Assembly (NCBI GenBank): GCA_944392065.1
Contig: CALXVO010000026.1
Location: 1-13,136, forward strand
Direction: 5' to 3'
DNA: 13,136 nucleotides
Origin: an uncultured Clostridia bacterium
GTDB taxonomy: Bacteria > Bacillota > Clostridia > TANB77 > CAG-508
In this document: piece by piece, positions 8,001 to 13,136 of the stretch
Layout: each line of letters starts with the position of its first letter
Position numbering within the stretch: the first letter of the stretch is position 1
The notes under the pieces: generated by a model
Told to the model about the DNA's origin: nothing
Databases searched by the model: none
Seen by the model: the letters and a program-made list of their open reading frames with translations, nothing else
Position numbers and translations under genes: made by a program

Positions 8001-11000
8001 TACAATGAATAATTTTGCAAACTCTAACCAAAATCAAGGCTTACTTGGTGGTAATGCCCCAGCATTTCACTTGATCTGTGGATGGTGCCAATACAATTAT
8101 ACAACACTTCCTAGAAATAATCCTAAAATAGTAATAAATAGTGGAACATATGCTAGAATTATAGGTGGTGGTAGCCCAGGAACATCGGATGGACAAGGAC
8201 AAGAAGATTCACACGATTTTACAGGTTCTTCAAGAGAGGACACGTTTAATATAGAAATAACAATTGATATTGAAAATAGTACTACAGCATCTAGGTATGA
8301 TTATGATGTAAATTTACTTACAGGAGGTTCTGCTTGTGGAAATAATTATTCAAATGTTACAGAAAATATATATAGTGGAAGTGTAGGTCGTGTACTAGGT
8401 GGAAGTATAGGAGATTCACAAGTTATACCAACTACTGGGAGCTGGTGGAATCCACAACCTTGGGAGTATCCTAATAATACTTTTTTAGGAGAAACAACAA
8501 TAAACGTAGAAGGTGGCACAATAAACGAATTATATGGCGGATGCCTTGGAAGAAATATGGGAGCAATCGATAATAGCGGAAATGTTGATAGCGGTTATAC
8601 TGGAAATACATGTGACTCATATTTCTATGGAACAATAAATATAAACATAACTGGAGGAACTATAACAAACAATATATATGGTGCTGGCGCAGGTGGAGTT
8701 ACAGGGTATAGCCAAAATTCTTCAGATCCATATAAAAGCTACGGAGCAGATTTTGATACATCTGTTAATATTAGTATTTCAGGTGGAACCATAAACGGAA
8801 ATGTATATGGCGGAGGATATGGATATACAGAATACTTAAATGCTAATGTTACAGCAGAAGATGGTGGTTCACTTTATGGAGATAGTAATATAGAAATTAG
8901 TGGTTCTCCAACTATAAATGGAGATATTTATGCAGCTGGATGTGGATATGATATGTCAAATAGACCAAATCTAGCTCAAATGGAGGGAGATTCAAATATT
9001 ACAATATCTGGAGCTCCTACAATCAATGGACAAATATTTGCAGCAGGTGCAGGACTTTCAAACTATTCAGAAATGGCAAAGTTAACAGGAAACACAAAAA
9101 CCACGATTAATAGTAATGTATCGGCAGATATATATGGTGGAGGCAATAATGCTAAAACAGAAGGAACAACTACAATTAATATAGAAAGTGGTACACATAC
9201 AGGAGATATTTATGGTGGAGGAAATCTAGGTACTGTAGAAGGTACGTCAAATGTAAATGTTAATGGAGGAAGTAATAACAGAGTATTCGGAGGAGGAAAC
9301 CAAGCTAGTGTTACTACATCTAACATATATATTAATGGTGGAACTACAAATGAAATATATGCTGGAGGAAACTCAGCAAGTGTTACAACAACAAATACAT
9401 ATATAAATGGTGGACAAACAAATACTTTGTATGGTGGTTCAAACCAAACAGGAACAGTACAGAATTCAAACATAGAAGGAACATCTGGAACTGTAGGCAC
9501 ACTCTATGGAGGAAATAACGTTGGAGGAATTACACAAAATAGTACAGTAACAATAGATGGAAGTAGTATAACAGAAGCTATATATGGTGGAGGCAATCAA
9601 GTTGATACAACAAATGCTAATGTATACTTATTATCCTCTGGTAATAATATTCCATATATCTTTGGAGGCGGAAATCAAGCAGCAGTTGGAACTCCAAATG
9701 TTTACATACAAGGTGGACAAGCCCAAAATGTATTTGGTGGTTCAAATGCTAATGGAACTATAAATCAAAGTAATGTAGAAGTAACAGGCGGAGAAATAGA
9801 AAACGTATATGGTGGAAATAACCAAGGTGGAACAACTATTACTACTAGCGTAAAAATAAATGGAGGAAAAATATTAACTGCAGTATACGGAGGAGGAGAC
9901 CAAGCACAAAGTGAAACAAGCAATATAGAGTTAATAAAATCGGAAGAAATAATACCTAGTGTATATGGTGGAGGAAATGAGGCCGGCGTTACTACTACAA
10001 ATGTTAATCTAAATGGTGCAGATGTAGGCAATTTATATGGTGGCTCTAATACATCTGGAGAAGTTACAAATAGTTATGTTATAACAAATTTAGGTACAGC
10101 AGAAAATGTATACGGAGGTAACAACCAAGGTGGAACTACAAATACTACAAATGTAAGTATTATGGCAGGAGAAATTGTAAATGTATATGGCGGAGGAAAT
10201 AATGCCATAACGAATGAAACAAATCTAACCATAAATGGAACAGTTACTGGAGATGTATATGGCGGAGGAAACGAAGCAGGAGTAAATACTAATACAAACT
10301 TAAATATAGAAAATGCACAAATAAATAATAATGTATATGGTGGAGGAAACAATGGAATAGTTTCGCAAAACACCTTTGTACATATAAAAAATGCTAACCT
10401 AGGTCAAAGCCTATATTCAGGAGGAAATGGAGCAACAGCAATAGTATATGGAAACACAAATTTAACAATAGAGGGAGTAAATACAATTATTTCCGGAAAT
10501 GTTTTTGGAGGAGGCAATAAAGCTGCTACAGGCTCAAATGATTCACGTACATCAGTAAGCACAGTGAATATTGTTTCTGGAGAAATAGGAGGAAATGTTT
10601 ATGGAGGAGCAAATAGATCTGTAGTATATGGAGTAACAAATACTAATATAGGATATGATGTAGTAGGAAACACTTCCCTTGAGAAAGGTAATATTCATAT
10701 AGTAGGAACTGTATTTGGTGGAGGAGAAGCAAACGAATCTGGATCAGAAGTATACGACTTTTCATTTATAAGTGTTACTAACGGAATAGATATAAATATA
10801 GATGCAAATGGATATAACGAATTTGATATAGATGGAAGTATATTTGGTTCAGGAAACGCTTCTAGTACCAGTGGCGAAAGCTACATAAATATAAATAATT
10901 ATGGAACAGCAGATGAACCTAAAAGCAATGTTTCAATACAAAGGGCAAATTGTGCTACTATAACAAATTCTGCAATTGCTTTATCTGGAGCAACAGATAG

Positions 11001-13136
11001 AACAAACGAATACTCTGATGAATTTTATACAATAAGTAGGGTAGATACTGTTAAACTACAAAACAATTCAACATTATACCTAAATTATGGAGCAAACCTT
11101 TTAAAAGAATTAGACAGTATTTTATATGAAAATGGACAAGAAATAAAAGGAGCAGTAACTATAAATGAAGAAGATGGCACTGTAACAAAAAATGTAGACA
11201 ACAGAATTTATATGGCAGAAGGAAGAAATCTTAACATTGCTACAAACGAGCAAGTTTCAGCATATGGACAAGTACATGGAATGTTTTTCTTTGGATTATT
11301 TACAAATAGAATGAATCCTAGTACAAGTACAGGTTTATATAATCATAATTATCAAAATGGTGACGAAATTACAAATGAAGGAACTTTTTCATCAAATTCC
11401 TATGCAAGGGCACAGCATATGGATAATCATGATACAAGTATTGATGGTTTTTATACCAATTATAATGAAGAAGGTAGCATAAAAATGAAATATATAGAAA
11501 CAACACCAGCAGATGATGTTTATTATATTTGGTTAGTAGGAGAGCAAATGGATGTTACAACATTTGAATTCTCACTATCTGCATCTAAATATGCAACACT
11601 TGGTACTCATGAGCTTTCTTTAATGGGATTTTCTGATCCTAATATTGTATTTAGTTTAGTTGGATTTTCTGCAGGACTAGACCAAGATATTTCACTAATT
11701 AATCCAGACGAAATAGAATCAATAGCACAAAATGAAGATGATGCAAATAACATATATGGTTTAACAATGGAATCTGGCAATACTGGATGGCAAAATCAAG
11801 GTTCAACTACTTTTTTAACAGAAAGAGGAGGAACATATGAAGGTAGTAGTACCTATACAGCAGATAACTCTACTTTTACACCAACTCTTAATTTCTGCTT
11901 ATATCATTCAGCAAACATCACAGAAGAAAAGCTTTTAGGAGATGTTAGAATAAGATTACAAGCATTAGTTCCAGCAGATGATTTGAATTTTGACGTATTA
12001 TATATCGATATAAATATTACGCTGACAACAGCTTTATATCAAGATGATTATTATGAAGCGGCAATTACGCCAGGAGAAGAATATGGATTATTTACATCTA
12101 CATCAACGAGTATTACTAAAAAAAGTGCTTTTTCAACTTATTATTCTCTATATTTAAATGAATTTTCAAATAGTGAGTACTATAACGACTTTGTGAATGA
12201 TTATAGAGTATTAATATCGAGAGACTCAAATAATATGGAATATTGCTTCCCAGAAAATACAAGAATTGTTATGCTAGATTTAGTAACAGATAAAGAATAT
12301 TACTATGTGGTAACAGCGGAAGATGTACAAAATAATAAGTTTGAATATAGACTATCAGATTTCATAGCAATGGGAAGTACAGATGAGTATTTTGAAGAAG
12401 ATAAAGCATTTGAAAACTATTATAATGAAAATCAAGATATACTATATGAAAATTTTGTATTTCATGTAAAATTTTCAGAGGCAAATATCACAAATGATAT
12501 TGAAAATAATAATTTGCTAATGGAACTAAGGAATAAAGATGATGAAACACTTATAGGAGTACTAGGTATTCAAAGAGATATTATGCAATATAATGTATAT
12601 AGTGATAAGGAATCTACAATAGAAGTTTCAGGAGTAATTGATAGTACCGCTTATATAGGTTCGGTCATCAATTTAGATGTAACAACAGATTTCAAACAAC
12701 AAATTGTAAATTCAATGACCATCTATGATACAGAATATTTTGAAAACAAAATGGGAATTATGATCACAATATATGATAGTAATGACAATCAAATAAGTTT
12801 AGATAGCTTATTTGGAGTAAATTTTGAATTAGATGGAGAAAGATATTATCCTAGACTAGATGGAACTACAAGAATAAAAATAGCAGACAATGTATCCAAT
12901 GTTTTATCTAAAATAAAAATAGACACAACCAATAATTCTACATGGGCAACTGGAACATATACCATAAAAATAGAAACATTTGGATCACCGGATGGAATAT
13001 ATTTTGGACTGGATTCGTCCGCAAGTACAGAATTAACTATAACTATTATTAATTCTTCTTATGGTTTAAATTTATATACAGATGATGAAGCTAAAATAAT
13101 AGACCATGAAACAGGACAAGATCTAGATGGCAACAC
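5014..13136 (+). CDS. Giant secreted beta-solenoid surface protein (adhesin-like), 3' end outside the window
   Basis: One uninterrupted frame gives at least 2,707 residues. Order: signal peptide (1 to about 28, MKKKIVLIILLLIFLIIQ core); N-terminal beta segment and acidic Asn/Glu linker (30-150); a beta-sandwich ending FSADNFSVYAVL (about 155-301), typical of large Gram-positive wall proteins; a GLUG-like region (about 340-700: YFQLANDINL, WTPIGDTSNSFRGVFDGAGH, GGLVGY); two Ig-like domains with EWYLEG and QWYALD (about 705-868); the start of a right-handed beta-helix (NDNNDGFTPETAVRTMQ, 874-890); a Gly/Asn-rich solenoid (about 1040-1950); a transition; and a further beta-rich region (about 2170 to the end: EYYYVVTAEDVQ, YYPRLDGTTR). 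I chose ATG 5014 because GGGG (5002-5005) sits 8 nt upstream; the in-frame ATG at 5008 is too close. No catalytic residues are evident, so an adhesin or scaffold is more likely than a polysaccharide lyase. The wall anchor cannot be judged. Confidence 0.85.
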   Translation, partial: MKKKIVLIILLLIFLIIQIISFTNSRANKIITIKAQIEDGDGILEIETIELNAANENNEGYSIVLPERINGKKVLEYELQVEQVDGKPSNNVEEKNLILNNTNEINEIVNNTEEDNIQVLSSDTSIAGDMNDENSILVKMPGDKIALSQEEINSSEIHIRAFYDTKTVDNKILYNKILEKEQNGRNIKLEGYMPSDSTIQVEEVSYEQIQTELDEFLSNTVNLKIAYDITIWSDGKEYNPSEYDEQIEVTITNIEESEETEEKEYRVVHIEEENSAEVESVEKEEKNLVFSADNFSVYAVLEEVAISELATYASVSSIGANADVWEGDVANSFQFGNGSQQSPYLIATGAELAYLAERVNNGENFQNQYFQLANDINLDDREWTPIGDTSNSFRGVFDGAGHVIANGRINVSSLPNRNVESYGLFGSLGGGTSTSIIRNLEINNIIVSIGGSGNASNGGWHIGTLVGTMYRNSEVINNIANNCSISDNGNVTVYNSAFQYSVGGLVGYATNTSSSTSDPGQNNRYRIENCFVNTEINLTNDVRTSWFGTSTYDAQYHTGGIIGTIRSQAVWPEESLYVGSINSNGFIGPIFGALMNSTSYNRRNNFATLWNGNDAGNLSMTSYYSGFSANGTTFTTSITSGTSSSRLSNDSDDIGYVQGVNKGIYVSDISTRLTNFNNYAGNEYIKWKYENGTFSFIKRFATSLDDTNLPIYKVIVDNEYSSGPYTYEWYLEGNLVEELENQNQVEQELPDNEILHYTVLVGDGEYYSILNFTIERLYIHFDIDENNNSVTASIRGAALQFINIEDYEFQWYALDAAGLNDGKIEGATSLTLNNLEKGIEYKLVATYTPNYSYSIEDSFIYGDRTVVYVNYSGGNDNNDGFTPETAVRTMQTAYSKLSSNVDRNENIIVIMGTYSSNSFFNYADTSNNSSAYRKNATLTGIYAGIDYEGELYFYSGTGSYRYLNGDTTFQYLDFNGRSNQMYLYAQGYSLTMGEGITMNNFANSNQNQGLLGGNAPAFHLICGWCQYNYTTLPRNNPKIVINSGTYARIIGGGSPGTSDGQGQEDSHDFTGSSREDTFNIEITIDIENSTTASRYDYDVNLLTGGSACGNNYSNVTENIYSGSVGRVLGGSIGDSQVIPTTGSWWNPQPWEYPNNTFLGETTINVEGGTINELYGGCLGRNMGAIDNSGNVDSGYTGNTCDSYFYGTININITGGTITNNIYGAGAGGVTGYSQNSSDPYKSYGADFDTSVNISISGGTINGNVYGGGYGYTEYLNANVTAEDGGSLYGDSNIEISGSPTINGDIYAAGCGYDMSNRPNLAQMEGDSNITISGAPTINGQIFAAGAGLSNYSEMAKLTGNTKTTINSNVSADIYGGGNNAKTEGTTTINIESGTHTGDIYGGGNLGTVEGTSNVNVNGGSNNRVFGGGNQASVTTSNIYINGGTTNEIYAGGNSASVTTTNTYINGGQTNTLYGGSNQTGTVQNSNIEGTSGTVGTLYGGNNVGGITQNSTVTIDGSSITEAIYGGGNQVDTTNANVYLLSSGNNIPYIFGGGNQAAVGTPNVYIQGGQAQNVFGGSNANGTINQSNVEVTGGEIENVYGGNNQGGTTITTSVKINGGKILTAVYGGGDQAQSETSNIELIKSEEIIPSVYGGGNEAGVTTTNVNLNGADVGNLYGGSNTSGEVTNSYVITNLGTAENVYGGNNQGGTTNTTNVSIMAGEIVNVYGGGNNAITNETNLTINGTVTGDVYGGGNEAGVNTNTNLNIENAQINNNVYGGGNNGIVSQNTFVHIKNANLGQSLYSGGNGATAIVYGNTNLTIEGVNTIISGNVFGGGNKAATGSNDSRTSVSTVNIVSGEIGGNVYGGANRSVVYGVTNTNIGYDVVGNTSLEKGNIHIVGTVFGGGEANESGSEVYDFSFISVTNGIDINIDANGYNEFDIDGSIFGSGNASSTSGESYININNYGTADEPKSNVSIQRANCATITNSAIALSGATDRTNEYSDEFYTISRVDTVKLQNNSTLYLNYGANLLKELDSILYENGQEIKGAVTINEEDGTVTKNVDNRIYMAEGRNLNIATNEQVSAYGQVHGMFFFGLFTNRMNPSTSTGLYNHNYQNGDEITNEGTFSSNSYARAQHMDNHDTSIDGFYTNYNEEGSIKMKYIETTPADDVYYIWLVGEQMDVTTFEFSLSASKYATLGTHELSLMGFSDPNIVFSLVGFSAGLDQDISLINPDEIESIAQNEDDANNIYGLTMESGNTGWQNQGSTTFLTERGGTYEGSSTYTADNSTFTPTLNFCLYHSANITEEKLLGDVRIRLQALVPADDLNFDVLYIDINITLTTALYQDDYYEAAITPGEEYGLFTSTSTSITKKSAFSTYYSLYLNEFSNSEYYNDFVNDYRVLISRDSNNMEYCFPENTRIVMLDLVTDKEYYYVVTAEDVQNNKFEYRLSDFIAMGSTDEYFEEDKAFENYYNENQDILYENFVFHVKFSEANITNDIENNNLLMELRNKDDETLIGVLGIQRDIMQYNVYSDKESTIEVSGVIDSTAYIGSVINLDVTTDFKQQIVNSMTIYDTEYFENKMGIMITIYDSNDNQISLDSLFGVNFELDGERYYPRLDGTTRIKIADNVSNVLSKIKIDTTNNSTWATGTYTIKIETFGSPDGIYFGLDSSASTELTITIINSSYGLNLYTDDEAKIIDHETGQDLDGN
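9130..10485 (+). repeat. Coding repeats: regular 24-26-residue beta-helix turns with [VIL]-[YF]-G-G-G-N
   Basis: Within the giant gene, a turn core [VIL]-[YF]-[GAS]-G-[GSN]-[ND] recurs at 9130, 9208, 9283, 9355, 9427, 9502, 9580, 9658, 9730, 9805, 9883, 9961, 10033, 10108, 10183, 10255, 10333 and 10411. Intervals are 72, 75 or 78 bases, i.e. 24, 25 or 26 residues. Between cores comes a T-x-N-[VIL]-x-[VIL]-x-G-G type strand. Looser turns extend to about 8160 on the left and 10860 on the right. This is what a parallel beta-helix looks like. Codons for the same residues vary (GGT/GGC/GGA, AAT/AAC, TAT/TAC), so the repeats are not recent copies. Confidence 0.9.
9283..10182 (+). repeat. Higher-order four-turn block, three consecutive copies (~300 bp each)
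   Basis: The turn cores follow a fixed order: GGGN-type, [GA]GGN-A type, GGSN, GGNN. Copy 1 begins at 9283 (cores 9283, 9355, 9427, 9502), copy 2 at 9580 (9580, 9658, 9730, 9805) and copy 3 at 9883 (9883, 9961, 10033, 10108). A fourth partial copy begins at 10183 but then loses the GGSN/GGNN pattern. Block lengths are 297, 303 and 300 bases. Turn lengths within blocks also recur (second turn 24, third 25 residues). Duplication of a four-turn unit is inferred. Confidence 0.75.

Noticed and set aside
9210..10373. Three antisense proline-rich frames (9210-9500, 9765-10031, 10074-10373) with repeated 'FPPPYT'
   Set aside because: The Pro-rich repeats are simply the reverse complement of the Gly-rich (GGN) sense codons of the solenoid; TAA/TAG are scarce there for the same reason.
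9130..10485. Regular 72-78-bp periodicity resembling a CRISPR-like or satellite array
   Set aside because: The repeats are in frame, differ at synonymous positions, have no constant repeat/variable spacer division, and encode a continuous beta-helix.
5014..13136. Pectate lyase or other polysaccharide lyase assignment for the giant protein
   Set aside because: The beta-helix fold alone does not imply catalysis, and I see no conserved Asp/Arg/Lys catalytic cluster; adhesin or scaffold is the safer reading.

Overview
This window looks like part of the genome of a low-GC Bacillota, most likely an uncultured gut Clostridia-type bacterium. The DNA is strongly A/T-rich and has AGGAGG-type ribosome sites. 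All five stop codons that end genes inside the window are TAA. The surface proteins belong to a group I associate with such genomes: TasA/camelysin-like subunits with 'TYA-[WK]-[FY]' signal-peptide ends, and very large beta-rich proteins. The taxon is inferred from style, not from a marker gene.

Layout. Positions 1-480 hold the 3' part of a TasA/camelysin-like gene that is interrupted by an in-frame TAG. It converges on a second, divergent family member on the minus strand (522-1118), and one palindromic terminator, built from both stop codons, separates them. After a divergent spacer come two more family members on the plus strand. One (1249-2001) keeps an uncleaved-looking membrane anchor; the other (2136-3137) has a SipW-type signal peptide, an AGGAGG ribosome site, a consensus -35 promoter and a strong terminator. 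Upstream of that promoter are three copies of AATATTAC spaced exactly 11 bp apart.

A second plus-strand unit starts at about 3210. It has its own promoter, a 32-residue small protein (3274-3372), a 528-residue cytoplasmic coiled-coil protein of unknown function (3400-4986), and a giant secreted beta-solenoid protein (5014 to the right edge, at least 2,707 residues, C terminus not seen). The gaps are 27 bp each, with no terminator, so the three are probably co-transcribed.

Working model (inference): this is a cell-surface fibre/adhesin locus. The TasA-like proteins would be fibre subunits, one of them possibly a membrane-anchored base, and the giant protein a long surface adhesin. Its centre is a glycine-rich parallel beta-helix with a repeated [VIL]-[YF]-G-G-G-N turn of 24-26 residues. 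Those turns are organised into a higher-order block of four turns (about 100 residues). No signal peptidase, sortase or regulator gene lies in the window, so the secretion and anchoring machinery must be elsewhere. There is no tRNA, rRNA, CRISPR array or insertion sequence that I can support.
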